A DNA stretch of 64,000 nt from Tubulanus polymorphus. Taxonomy: Eukaryota; Nemertea; Palaeonemertea; Tubulaniformes; Tubulanidae. Made by a program: the position numbers and the translations under genes. The stretch is from the NCBI RefSeq assembly GCF_964204645.1, contig NC_134034.1, positions 2,140,072-2,204,071 of the forward strand. The letters run 5' to 3'. Shown piece after piece: positions 1 to 11,000 of the stretch (positions within the stretch are counted from its first letter, which is position 1; each line of letters opens with the position of its first letter). Under the pieces are notes generated by a model. The model ran no database searches, was not told the origin of the DNA, and saw only the letters and a list, made by a program, of their open reading frames with translations.

Positions 1-8
1 TTTCTTAC

Positions 9-89
9 CTTGACTACGACAGCCTTGCGTCCGGCATATTTACCGGCTAGCACTAGGACTACCTTGCCTGACTTTAAAAACTTGCCCAT
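9..89 (-). CDS. RPL27: Ribosomal protein eL27 (RPL27), first coding exon, partial
   Basis: The minus strand encodes the first 27 residues of ribosomal protein eL27, a component of the large cytoplasmic ribosomal subunit. The translation begins MGKFLKSGKVVLVLAG and continues KYAGRKAVVVK, the highly conserved KOW-like start of eL27. The exon starts exactly at the ATG after a pyrimidine-rich acceptor (T-run then AG at 90-91) and ends at a good GTAAG donor (complement of 4-8). A 5' non-coding exon should therefore lie to the right, and the remaining coding exons lie beyond the left edge of the window. No defect is visible in this exon. The identification rests on one short but very conserved exon. 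Confidence 0.9.
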
Positions 90-1960
90 CTAAAAAAACA
101 AATAAAATATACTGATGTCACTTTCAGAGATTGCAAAACAATTGCATCAAATCGTAAAAAAACAGAAAATTAAAAATGAGGATTTTCTAAGGTAATCATA
201 ATGATGATATGATCCAAAATCAAGTTTTAATTTTGGCACTTCCAAAATCAGATTCTAAATTTTTTTCCGGTTTCCCAATTGAACAAGCCCTCAATACCAC
301 TTTTTCACCATTAACAAAAACGAATTTGCGCTTGTAAATAAGAATCCAACATTATTCGGCAGTATTTATTCGGGAATTCGTATCTTAATGCCTCCAGGAA
401 CGAGCACATTGATTTTACACGTAAATATCGATGGATCTCCGACCGGATTTTTAACCGATTAAAAGGCCTTTTTGAAGGTAATCTAGTTTTAATTTTAAGG
501 CAAATGTCTTCCTATCAACTTATTTTCGGTTATTCGAGGCCGATTAGCTGTTGATAACGGTGATTTAGTCGGATTTTAGCGACATTGACAGCGAAAACTT
601 ACGTCGAGCGTAGATCATATAAACCGGAAGAGGGGAAAAGGTTGTTGGTAATTGGCGAAGCCACGAATAGTAGAACGAAGTATACGAACTCCTCTCGTGA
701 ACTATATTTCAGGAGAGGATTCTCCCTCAGAAATGTTTTTACGAACAGAAGATACTTTCGAAAAATTCTTGAACTTGTGAATAAAAAACTTGGAAAAATC
801 ATTTTTTCTCGTAATGAGTACGACACAATTTAGCAGGGACAAATAATAAATCCGATCTATAAAATCCCTCTATAAACCTATAGTAATATTCATAATTTTC
901 CGGACTTACTTTTTACCTATGTTTGTTAATTCTTCTTCGCTTAGTTTTCAGTAAATTATATTTTTATTACATCGACGGCGAAACAAATTCGTATGGTGTT
1001 GTGTTTTATTTACTTCCGGGTTGTCAGATTTGACATTTCGGATGTTTCTCTTCTGACCGGTGTGTAGTTTTATTCAATTATTCAAGACAGTAAAGATGAT
1101 AGCTAATTGAATTATTTTAATGCAAGAGGGCAGTTTCATCTTTGCGCCCCCCAATTCTTCTTTCCTTTCAAATTCAAAGTTTACAGTCTCTCAGTCAGTT
1201 TTTTGCACCATGAATATGATAAATAAATTGGGTAGTCTGAATACCAGTCGTTGTTACCTGGTTACCGGTTCCCTACTACAACCGTTTTTTTTTGTAGAAC
1301 GACGGCTAGGTACAAGACTACATAATTGGGGTACCCATTGTTGCTCCCTCATGGGAACAAGGAATTAACTTTTGATATCTACGACAAGACAATTAGTTGA
1401 CTTTGCGATATTGTTAATGGCAGGTCCAGGGTGGACGAAAAGTGGGGCTAGGAAACGTTAATTAGTTTTAAGACAGGGGGGGCTTGTCATGGAAAGTTCG
1501 ATGTGGCTTCAGTTATGAAGTCTGTAAATGAAATGGTTAGCGCATGCGCAATACAGTAGAATGCTGACTTACAATATTGCTATTCGAAACCAAACGAAAA
1601 AATAATCTAGCGCTTTGCCTTTACCCACTGAGCCACAGCACATGACTGAAGTTGGATGAGTTGATTTATATATAGCCTCACCTAACCCTCATCCTATTCT
1701 TTAACGCATGTGTGTACGTAGATATAGTGCATGTTCCCCCCCTGACTGGAGCCAGTTTGTTTATTTTAAGACAGGAACCAAGAATAATATTGAATCTTTG
1801 AACCCCTAGATCCGTGAAAAGCCCCTTCGGGCGCAAAATCGAACTACCTCATCGGTGAAATCTGATGACGACCTCTCACACCTCGTCCTGCCATTAAACT
1901 GCTACTAATACGTTTTTACAGGTTGTGACTAAAAGCCGGATCATCGACGACGGATTAACG
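90..1960. other. Intergenic DNA between eL27 and the phosphatase gene
   Basis: The two genes are transcribed away from each other, so this stretch should hold the eL27 5' exon and promoter and the promoter of the DUSP19-like gene. An ETS-like CCGGAAGT (minus strand, near 1012-1020) fits a housekeeping promoter, but I cannot place a start site. A splice-acceptor-like TTTTACAG at 1915-1922 precedes the phosphatase start codon, so its 5' UTR may be spliced. Apart from a tRNA-like repeat at about 1575-1642, I see no coding sequence. Short open frames here look random. Confidence 0.5.
1575..1642 (-). repeat. tRNA-like SINE head (A and B boxes)
   Basis: On the minus strand an A-box-like TGGCTCAGTGG (complement of 1625-1635) is followed about 45 nt later by a B-box-like GGTTTCGAATAGC (complement of 1579-1591). 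This spacing and order are those of a tRNA-derived RNA polymerase III promoter. The fold is too degenerate for a functional tRNA, so a SINE relic is the better reading. Confidence 0.35.
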
Positions 1961-3043
1961 ATGAGTTTACTGCAGGATATCGAATGTTTCAATCATTCTC
2001 GGCTGAAATCCACCGAGACTCACGTGACGTTCCCGAGCGGTTTACAAACCATCGAAGGTAAAGACAGCGACGGACGACCGAAGGTTCACGTCCTGTCGTC
2101 GACTGGGTCGGGTTTCGTACGTGACCTGCAGCCGGATTTAAACTCCGGTACCGTATTACCCGGTCTGATACTCGGTAAGTTCAACCGCCGCATTTAAAAA
2201 ATGTGTACTTAATCAATAATAATAATAATAATAATGATAATAATAATAATAATAATAAAAATAATCCATTCAGCCTGGCTTTACATCATACATGAAAAGA
2301 GAACATAGAAACAGAGAAAACTAAAATGAGTTTAATCAAAAGCTTACGTAAAAAGTACGTTTACAATAAACTCAATGGGGTACCCTCAAAACCAGTTATC
2401 CCGTTAGATGGCGTGACGGGCAGTAGTTTGCTCGTTTTCAAAATTAGTTGATTTTCGATGAACTTTGAACTGGATTTTTAGACTCCTGAATCTATATACT
2501 ATCACAGGACTCACCAAATATGTAATACTTTCATTCTTCTAATCAGATATCGATATATTTTGGTGGTCAGTTGTCTAGGGAGAACAGTGGTCACTAGTAC
2601 AATCGAGCTTTAATAATCGTGCGTTATTATTCGCAGGTTCGCAGGACGTCGCTTTAGACTACGACGAACTTCAAAAACTGAAGGTCACTCACATCCTGAA
2701 CGTCGCGTCGTCGGTCGACAACGCGTTCCCGAAGAAATTCACGTACAAACGAATCCCGATTCTCGATCTGCCGAACACGAACATCTCGGAACACTTCGTC
2801 GACGCGATTCAGTTCATCGACAAAGCGCGTTCGAAGGGCGGCTCTGTTCTCGTTCACTGCAACGCCGGCGTGTCGCGTTCGGCTACGATCGTCATCGCGT
2901 ATCTGATGAAGATCGAGCGATTGTCGTACGACGATGCCTACGATCTGGCGCGGTCGGCGCGCGAGTGTATCCGTCCCAACGACGGTTTCGTCCAGCAATT
3001 ACGAACTTACGAACGGTATCTGGCGGTGAAAATCGACAGATGA
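1961..3043 (+). CDS. DUSP19: Dual-specificity phosphatase 19-like (two coding exons)
   Basis: Coding exons are 1961-2174 and 2637-3043, joined by a GTAAGT donor and a CAG acceptor, giving 206 residues. The product matches atypical dual-specificity phosphatase 19 (SKRP1), a small cytoplasmic phosphatase linked in vertebrates to the MKK7/JNK pathway. The N-terminal part begins MSLLQDIECFNHSRLK. The catalytic domain covers about residues 66-200. It has the signature HCNAGVSRS with nucleophile Cys146 and Arg152, and a likely general acid Asp115 in ILDLPNTN. Length and exon join agree with the family. The first ATG in frame after the upstream acceptor-like site was taken as start. The intron carries an AAT/ATT microsatellite and a dispersed repeat. 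It appears intact. Confidence 0.9.
2212..2264. repeat. AAT/AAC-type trinucleotide microsatellite
   Basis: An almost pure AAT repeat with single GAT and AAA interruptions lies in the phosphatase intron just after exon 1. A similar AAT/GAT tract occurs in an HPRT intron near 7970-8035. Confidence 0.85.
2375..2525. repeat. Dispersed repeat shared with about 63640-63790
   Basis: The segment contains the strings ATCCCGTTAGATGG and ATACTATCACAGGACT. A related segment near 63640-63790 has ATCCCGCCAGATGG and ATACACTAGCACAGGACT in the same order and orientation. A third partial match (ATCCCACCAGATGG) lies near 62088. This is an uncharacterised interspersed repeat of about 150 bp. Confidence 0.55.
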
Positions 3044-4977
3044 CATCATCATCATCATCATCATAATCGGCGACGGGCCGGCTCGTGGTGGAGCTGTTTC
3101 TGCAGGTGATGATGATAAATTTGGTTGATTCTTCATCGCGCATGAAAACCTGGATCCAGTTCCGCAGTTGTGAGTTAGAGTTTTAAAACTACAGTTGAAA
3201 TCAATTCATTGTCAATGTTTCAACTATGAATCGATCTCGACTTATTTCTCTGGAACTGGGTCCCTGGAGCCGGTTTCACAGTCGTGGCTTAAGTCCAAAA
3301 GTGGTCATAAATCGTAAGACCGGTCTTACGTTGTTAGATTAGCCAAAGAACTAAGATGGTCTAAGACTGGTCTTAATTTTAAACCGTGTATTCATAACCA
3401 GCCCCTGAGGATTACGCCTACATGGTCAGCTCACCTCAGTCATGACAGTCGTGTATGACTTTAGTTGCTTGATAAGCATAAAGGACTTACTCATCGCCCC
3501 TTATACATTATTTCAAAATACACTTCCAATCCTTATTACACCTGGTCTGTCCATGATAAGGGAAAACCATATTGCGTGGTAACTTTTGCACGCGCATCTG
3601 GAAAATTTGGAGTATCAGTATCAGTATTTAAAAATACACATCCTCAGTACTTGTGTACTACAAAATACACATTCAAAATACACATGTATTTCAAGATACA
3701 CGTCCTGGGAAGACGTGTATTTTCAAAATAAATGTGTATTACACTAGTATTTAGCTGAATACATCATGTTATCATTTTCCTATGGGAGTGTTGTTCAGCC
3801 CATTGATGAAATACTCTGTGCATATTTTGAAAATGATATAGAATCCCGGAATAGGAATAAAAAGTGTCCAAATGTTTCCTTAAGAGCCGATATCTATTCG
3901 ACGTTTCGACTAATTTCGTCTGATTCAACTTATTTGAATGAGATTGGGCTGGTGTCGTTTACTCAGTGACGTTTTGGTAGTGCATACCTTATGTTTGTAG
4001 GTCTTAAAATGACTAGCACTGTGAAAGATTTGCATATACATGTATCTAGATACATAGACATCTTCTAATACGGTATTGCTGAAGACTATACTGCCATACA
4101 TTTAGGATACAGTCGAAAACTCGAATGAATATATCCGCTTGAGGAAACGTTTCGCAATCTTTTAATCCTGGCATTTTTGTGGAGACCCCAAACCGTATGA
4201 TTATATCCAAAATGGAGCAACTATCAAAAACTGTCAATCGTTTAAACAAATTCCCTCGGAATTATTTGATGACTACCTTGCTTAATGACTAGCAATAAGT
4301 TTGCATAAAATACCTTCCCCCTTACCAATTGGTGGAGATATTTTTGTTGTTGTCAACTTTTAAAGAATGTGGTGATCTCGTTGTACAACCCCCTGAATCT
4401 CCCCCTCTCACTCTGTAGATGTGGAATTGTAAACCGCAAAACCGTGTTCGCTATGTCTAAAAATGTGAATTTTAACGAGAAAACTTGAAAAGTTTCTGAA
4501 GTTGCTAAGATTTATATCGGTCATTATGGGAACACAGTAAACCTCGCCTTAATCAGACTTGGCCGGCGATTCAGACTCAACTCTTACAAAAAATCATTTT
4601 CTGACATCCTAACGTATTCATCGATTGCTATCATTTGGACCGATTGAGCCAGGCCCGCTTTGTCTGAGGTTCGGGGAGGTTAACTGTATATATTTAATCT
4701 AGTCTCCATTTCTTGTAGAGGACTATAATTTACTGGTAGAGTTTAAGTTAACTTGTGTATTAATATTTAGCCAGCCTGAATCATATACATTGCACGAGCG
4801 GAACTAGATCGGGGTTTTATGCGTCTGGGTCCCTGATTTCCCATTCAGGGTTTGCCCTCTGTCAAAACAGAGATCATTATAACCAGTAAATTTGGCACTC
4901 ATCCTCTTATCAGATATTGAATTTTTCAGACATATTTGAGTTGAATTTTCTTAATCCGAGGCTTGGAAACCGCTTAC
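3044..4977. other. Intergenic DNA with simple and palindromic repeats
   Basis: This holds the phosphatase 3' UTR, including a CAT microsatellite at 3047-3064. Around 3300-3390 there are repeated GTCTTA/TAAGAC motifs in opposite orientation. At about 3630-3745 a run of AAAATACACAT-like units faces ATGTGTATTT-like units, forming imperfect palindromes. I see no exon that I can support. Open frames at 3465-3969 coincide with the repeats and have no recognisable protein features. Confidence 0.5.
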
Positions 4978-4978
4978 A

Positions 4979-5151
4979 GTCTAAGCATGGCTGCTTTAAC
5001 TGAGGATCCAAAATGCTCTTTGCTTCCCTGGACCCCCCTAACAGTTTTCCTAGATCTGCCCTCGGCTAACGCGTATTATCAACAAAATCTGAAGAGCCAA
5101 ACAACGATCGACGATTTACGTCTGAAAGCGAAAATGTATTTATTTTCCTAA
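4979..5151 (+). CDS. Unidentified exon, possibly terminal
   Basis: After a CTTACAG acceptor-like site ending at 4978 an open frame runs to a TAA at 5149-5151. It reads SLSMAALTEDPKCSLLP, then a hydrophobic stretch with LTVFLDLPSANAYY, then a charged end with DDLRLKAKMYLF. The frame is closed just upstream by TGA at 4942-4944, which supports an exon start near 4979. Codon choice looks protein-like, but I recognise no family. It could be the last exon of a gene, or the N-terminus of one starting at the internal ATG (4987). An earlier CAG acceptor at 4929 leads into a different frame. Confidence 0.3.
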
Positions 5152-5667
5152 GATTCTTTTTCATGGTGCGGCAAATTCTAATGAACCATCGACGAAAAAT
5201 GTTCCATGTCGTAAGAATAATATGAAATGCCACTTTCAGAGAACAAAAAGAGTTTGATTTGCACGGAGTAATTCGAATTGATTTATTCCAAATAACAAAT
5301 CATTGTTCGGACTCTTTTTATTCTTTTGGGATTTCCTTATAAATGTTTATGATATTTTATGACCGCCTAAAAAGTAATTACATTGTTTCCCTCCATTTAT
5401 ATTATCATCTATAAGCTTATCTATCTTATAATATGGTAAATTATGATAATGTAATTTTGTAGTCTGTTTTGTTATTCTATTTTATTTCGTGTTTGAAATA
5501 TATATTTTATTCAAATTCGACGAATTTGTTGTCAATGGTATTTCGTGTTTTGGTGTACGTATCCGGTGGTGAAGGACTGATTAGGATTGGACTAAAAAGA
5601 CGGTTTTAGACGCTTAGACTCTTTTAGACGGTTGAAAAAATGAATCATTTCAACTTGATTCCAGGTT

Positions 5668-5940
5668 AACGAAGAGCCTGGACTACGATTCTTTAAACTA
5701 CAGTTGGAAAATCAGTATTTATTGACCGAGTTGTATTGGATCGTTAATGTTGGATGTCTCTGTTTCTCCTCTGAAAAGGATTCGGTCTTTTTATCAAATC
5801 TAGAGGATTCGAACTCACTCGATCCGTTCAACGGCACTGCTTTATTGCCGATCACCGGACGCGTTCACGTTGTTCCACGGAGCTTAAGTAGGAAGTCTCC
5901 GACCGCGAGGAAATTCCTTAATGACGTCACCTTCCACTGA
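5668..5940 (+). CDS. Unidentified terminal exon
   Basis: A TTCCAG acceptor is followed by an open frame of about 90 codons, from VNEEPGLRFFKLQLENQ to a TGA at 5938-5940. The middle contains CLCFSSEKDSVFLS and the end RKSPTARKFLNDVTFH. The sequence looks like a real protein C-terminus with mixed hydrophobic and charged residues, and the stop lies only 98 bp before the HPRT start codon. I do not recognise the family. Whether it belongs with the exon at 4979-5151 cannot be decided here, because that exon ends in a stop codon. Antisense frames over the same bases are shadows. Confidence 0.35.
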   Translation, partial: NEEPGLRFFKLQLENQYLLTELYWIVNVGCLCFSSEKDSVFLSNLEDSNSLDPFNGTALLPITGRVHVVPRSLSRKSPTARKFLNDVTFH

Positions 5941-6038
5941 TGAGGGGAACCCGGAAATATATATTCACGTTCTACTGATCTTGATTTCACGGTTGTTTGA
6001 TGAAAGAACGCGTAAAGAAAATATTGTCCAGGAATTCG

Positions 6039-9000
6039 ATGATGTCTTCGACTAATAACGATAAGAAATATATTCGCGTGAGTATCTCTTTTGAATAGAA
6101 CCCTGCTGATTTTTGAAATTTGACTGACTGATGGCTGATACGCGGGCGTCACCGACTCCCGAGGCCGTGCACGCGAGCGACGAGCCGAGTTACTACGAGC
6201 AGAAGTAGGGACCACGACCGATCACACAGAGCATGGGACAGGTCCAAAATCAAAAGATTTAGGAAAAATACTCGCGGGTTTGCGATGCTCTTGGCACTGA
6301 CAGTCTTAATTGATAGACTATGACAGACAAGAAAAAAAAATTTGGGCGAAGGTTTTTGATAATATTGGTTCATAAAAGAAGTCCGCAGCAGAAAAGGAGT
6401 CTGTACAAATGCTTTAAGTTATCACGAGTAAACTCTTATGAATGAGAGCTTGATGTTGATCTAATTTTAGATCGACGACGATCATCCTGGTTACCCTTTA
6501 CATTTATTCTGCGTGCCGAAACACTATGAAGATGCTTTAGATCACGTGATGGTACCAGCTGGACTTGTCAATGATAGGTAAATAAACAGGAGGGGGATTT
6601 TCAATAAAAATGTCTCGGGTGAAGCGATGAACACATGTGAAGTGTGGACGATCAGTTTCTGAAAGTGTGCTGATAAAATGTCCAATGCCTGTTGTTTGTA
6701 GTTCATTTTCAATAAAAATGTCTCAGGTGAAGCATTGAACACATGTGAAGCGTGGACGATCAGTTTTTTAAAGTGTGCTGATAAAATGTCTAATCAATAT
6801 TTGTAGTTAATTTTTGATGAAAAATGTCTCATGTGAAGTACTGTACACGGCTTCGATTGACACCCTATTTACGGTTGGGTTATTTTATGCTAGAAAAATT
6901 ACTCCGTGTCTTTATTTAGAATCGAGCGTTTGGCGACCGAAGTGATTACGGCGTTTAACTACGAGCCGATCGTCGCGTTGTGCGTGTTGAAAGGCGGATA
7001 CAAATTCTTCGGTGATCTGCTCGATAAAATCAAACAGATGAACCGCACGATGGACGAATCGATTCCGATCGCCATCGATTTCATTCGGCTGAAAAGTTAC
7101 GTCGTAAGTAGGAAACGATTTCTGAGATAGCGAAAAAAAGTTTAAAAAAAGTGTTCGTCGGTAGCAAAAATACCATAAACCCATAAGAGAGGTTAAAAGT
7201 CGATCCCACAGCACACAAGCAACACCTGGTGGATCCTTGCTTGCCATTAAGTAGAATCCTCTATTGCTGCAGTGGTTGATGTCCTACTGCACACTAGTGA
7301 CACCTGGTGGATCCTCACTTGCCATAAAGTAGAATCCTCTATTGCTGCAGTAGTTGATGTCCTACTGCACACTAGTGACACCTGGTGGATCCTCACTTGC
7401 CATACAGTAGAATCATCTATTGCTGCAGTGGTTGATGTCCTACGGCACACTAGCGACACCTGGTGGATCCTCACTTGCCATAAAGTAAAATCCTCTATTG
7501 CTGCAGTAGTTGATATCCTACTGCACACTAGCGACACCTGGTGGTTCCTCACTTGCCATAAAGTACAATCCTGTATTACTGCAGTAGTTGGGGTTCTACG
7601 GCACACTAGCGACACCTTGTTGATCCTCACTAATCTAAGTCCACGTCTTCACAGATGAATTGAAACCTGTTTTTGTCACAATTTGTTAAACACATGTTCG
7701 ATTTTGTTATCTATATATTTGTACAGGATGATCAGTCGTGTGGGAATGTGGAGGTTATCGGAGGTGACTGTCTCTCAAACTTAACTGGAAAGGTACTGAT
7801 TACTGAAATTTAAAACTTAGTCCAGTGTCAGAAATCCCTGCCACTGTTATTTCACTATTTATACAATAATATTTTAATATATTGATAACTACTATATATG
7901 GTTATTTAAGGTGTGAGTGCATGAGTCAATGTGCACTTTGTCATCAATACTGGCGTTTCGAAATTTAAAATGATAATAATAATAATAATAATGATATTAT
8001 CTAATAATAATGATATTACTTAATGATAATGATGATGTTCACCCTTAGAACGTTTTAGTGGTGGAAGATATCATTGACACCGGCAACACGATGAAATGTC
8101 TGCTGAACATGTTAGATAAATATAAGCCAAAATCTGTCAAGGTCGCCAGGTAAGTTCATGGCCATGCCGCTTAAGATCATTAGGTCAAGGTCATTAATTT
8201 CTGTGTCCCTTTTGCCTAACGCTCGGGCCAGCTTGAACCGATTTGACTAAACTCCGATGAAAACGAAATAATTTTCCGACTTTTCTTATCCTTTGCTCGA
8301 ATTTGTTTGCTTTGCCCGTCAAAGTTTGTCTGAGGTTATTAAGTGTGGTGTGATATGTAGGTCTATTTTCGCACTGTTCACTCTCATAGCAAGTAATTCA
8401 GAATGTTTTAATATCAGTTAGTTTTTTCTCTCGTCTTCTCTTTTCAGTTTACTCGTCAAACGTACGGATAAAAGTATCGGATACAGACCTGAATGTGAGT
8501 TGGAGCCAGTGTTGCGTGGTGACAGATGAGCAGGGCTGATTTAAGGGGTCACCCGGGTCTTAGCCTTTGTGTTTTGTCAATATAGAGATTGTAAAAACCT
8601 CCACACTCATTCTGCCAAAAATTACATCTTTTTGGGAACTATTTGAGCCTGCCTTTTTCCAATTATTCCAAGTTCAGGGAATGGATGCCAGGAAATTAAA
8701 AAGGTGGGAAGGGGTATCATAACATGTATCGTTGAATGTTTAAAAAAAATTTGTTTTAGATATTGGTTTCGAAGTGCCTGATAAATTTGTGGTTGGCTAC
8801 GCTTTAGACTATAACGAATACTTCAGAGATTTAAGCGTAAGTTAATGAAAAAACGGTCGCTTATCGACGATTCAGTTTCAAACAGAAAACAAATTGCTAA
8901 AGAAAAAACCCAGCGGCTCGTATCGGAGTTGGGATTTAAATCGGCGAAAGTCTGCGCTTACGATCAGAAAATTCGTTATGAAGTCGAAGGATTTGTACTT

Positions 9001-9267
9001 TGTCCTGAGTCGGCCTGGTTCGGAGAGTGTAGTAGGATGAGGTTTGCTGTAGATAAATACCGGCCAGAAAAACGTTCCGACAATGGAATCTACGAATGAG
9101 TCGAATTCGTTGAAATTATTTGCAATGTTCTGATAGCAGGTCTCTCCACTTTTTTGCAGCATATATGCGTTATCAACGAACATGGCCGTCAAAAATATGC
9201 GGTTAAAGATGCGGCAGCAGCAGCAGCAGCAGCGACGGCGGCGGCCACCACCACCGAGACAAATTGA
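6039..9267 (+). CDS. HPRT1: Hypoxanthine-guanine phosphoribosyltransferase, eight exons, Ala/Thr tail
   Basis: The enzyme salvages hypoxanthine and guanine to IMP and GMP using PRPP. Exons are 6039-6077, 6471-6577, 6920-7103, 7727-7792, 8049-8149, 8448-8494, 8760-8836 and 9160-9267, all with GT-AG borders and consistent phase, giving 242 residues. Visible motifs are the Ser108-Tyr109 flexible-loop pair, the PRPP motif [12 protein letters not shown] with catalytic Asp142, Lys170 in LLVKRT for purine recognition, and [15 protein letters not shown]. The normal C-terminus is reached near residue 222. The last 18 residues are then a novel run of alanines and threonines ending ETN, encoded by GCN/ACN repeats. 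Exon 1 was chosen because ATGATG... ends in phase 0 at a perfect GTGAGT donor. PRTFDC1 is the nearest alternative name. Confidence 0.92.
6597..6880. repeat. Tandem repeat, unit about 108-116 bp, in HPRT intron 2
   Basis: Three units begin with AAAAATGTCTC at 6606, 6714 and 6830 and share GAACACATGTGAAG and GTGGACGATCAGTTT. Reverse-orientation relatives occur near 55450-55560 and 61670-61800, so this is a dispersed repeat family that is locally tandem. Confidence 0.75.
7215..7640. repeat. 78-bp minisatellite, about 5.5 copies, HPRT intron 3
   Basis: The string CACCTGGTGG recurs at 7223, 7301, 7379, 7457 and 7535, with a variant at 7613, an exact 78-bp period. Because 78 is divisible by three, long open frames appear on both strands; they are artefacts. 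The same unit occurs in reverse orientation as a second array at about 60903-61150. Single copies lie near 18245-18320 and 62455-62495. Confidence 0.9.
7968..8036. repeat. AAT/GAT microsatellite
   Basis: An interrupted trinucleotide tract of AAT and GAT units precedes HPRT exon 5. Confidence 0.8.
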
Positions 9268-9297
9268 AGAATCGACAAGAATAGATACAATAGTAGT

Positions 9298-9303
9298 AAT
9301 AAA
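9298..9303 (+). terminator. HPRT poly(A) signal AATAAA
   Basis: A canonical AATAAA lies 31 bp after the HPRT stop codon at 9265-9267. It is the first such hexamer downstream in the right orientation. Confidence 0.55.
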
Positions 9304-9448
9304 CCGTGTGCCAAATATCCAGCATATGGTCGCGTTTATCTTTGATTATACTAATGAAAACTTCAAATCAAATAGACAAGTGAAGTAGTGAACATTTGCA
9401 GGGTCCGATCTTAGCACGAGTCTGATTACCCGGGACAATGAAAGTCAA

Positions 9449-9519
9449 CCCCCGATATACCGCCCACATCGGTGCAGAGCGGTTTTGGCGGTATAGAGAG
9501 TATGGCGGTATATCGGGGA
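9449..9519. repeat. Inverted repeat able to form a hairpin
   Basis: The arm CCCCGATATACCGCC (9449-9464) is matched in reverse complement by GGCGGTATATCGGGG (9504-9518), with a roughly 40-nt spacer that contains a further GGCGGTATA. It may be a miniature transposon relic. Confidence 0.6.
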
Positions 9520-10929
9520 TGTTTTGCTATGTCTTTGTATTGAGATGTACATTGAGAAAACCTGGCGATAGGCGGGGGTGGTGGTATATGGGATGGCGGT
9601 AATCGACTATTAAATATTTTCTCATTATGGGAAGTAGGGATAGGTTATCATTATCACTTATTATCACTTATAGTTTATTTGCATGTCTCGGCAGTTTTCC
9701 CAATCGATACAACGGACGGTTGTGCCGCCTGTCGACTGTCTGTGTAGGTGACGTAGATTATCGTGACTTTTATTCTTCAGATCAGACCCTGCATTTGTAA
9801 GTTTCACAATCGAGTTGTTAAGATATAAGATAAGACGTGGCTTTATTGGGGCGCCACCTTCCGTCTGGTGTGTGTCGACCCGTGATAGGCCACAGGTGGG
9901 GGCTACACTTGCACCCTTGACTCCATTCGAATACACCGAAAAAAAATATGCGTAGATTTATTGAAAAAATCAATGAAACGGGTCGATATGATTCTAAAAC
10001 CAGTAAATGTATTTAAATGTAAAGATGACGGGTGCCCGTTCGAAAATTCGTAGAAATATTCTTTTTTCTGGACGGGTGCCCGTGCTGATTGCTCGTTGCA
10101 ATAATCTGTTGATGGGGATCGGGGTAATTTTGTTCCGGCGCTTGTTGTTACATTCCATGATAATGTATAATTTGCAAAAGTCTCTTGGCTCGGTGACGTC
10201 ACGAAAAACAACCCTTCGCGTATACGATCTAGTCGGCCGGTGTCGTCTGTTTTGGTTTGAACCGATATTTCAGTGACTACTGTGCGCGAAACTTTCGATC
10301 ACTTCTCACAATAATACGGTCCACAATTTGATTCCCAAAATGATTAAAACCGCGACTTCGCGCCGCATTTTCGGTTCCGACCGTTTATTGGTTGATCGCG
10401 CGTCGCGTATTTTGTGATGTCACACAAGGCTTAACTGACTCGCTTTCAATATTGTAATTGAATAATGTTTTTGGTATAAAACCACCGCTATTAAGTGTCA
10501 AAATGATCTCGAATCGATTACTCATTCGTTAATTAGCTTTAATTGATTAGTTTTAAATAACAATAATCTCGAGATGTTAGTGCATATATAAATAGACATT
10601 AGTCCTTACTCGGTGTTGAGCAAATTTGGGAACGATGTGTGGCCCCGATTCTGTATTTGGTGAATTATTCCGACTCTAACGCTACCTTCCTTGTCCGCTA
10701 CCTTGTTCCCTATTTTACTCACTTTACCGAGTAAGGCCGATTTTTACGTAACGTTTACGTAAAACCCGGTCGCATAAAAAAGAAAAACAACTGTAAATCT
10801 GTTTTTTTTTTCATCGTGGCGACACCTATTGTTAAGAAACATCTGTTTAAAGAAGTATTAAAATAATGAAAAATGGATTTTAGTTTGAATAGGGATTGTG
10901 TGTGTGTTAGTTTTAGCGAACAGATTCCC

Positions 10930-11000
10930 TGACTGCGGGTTTCGAACCTGATATAGTATATTGTTGTGTACGTCGCTCGTCCCAGTGTGATATCATCCTG
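10930..11000 (-). repeat. Possible tRNA-derived SINE fragment
   Basis: The minus strand has a good B box, GGTTCGAAACC (complement of 10938-10948). About 40 nt upstream is CACTGGGACGAGCG, which resembles a degraded A box. No tRNA cloverleaf is evident. Confidence 0.3.

Noticed and set aside
6131-6208. ATGGCTGATACGCGG... as HPRT exon 1
   Set aside because: The frame has no consensus donor in phase 0. The upstream exon 6039-6077 ends in phase 0 at a perfect GTGAGT and joins cleanly to exon 2.
7247-7658. Long open frames on both strands (about 127 codons each)
   Set aside because: They are produced by the 78-bp minisatellite, whose period is a multiple of three. The translation is just the repeated unit and lies within an HPRT intron.
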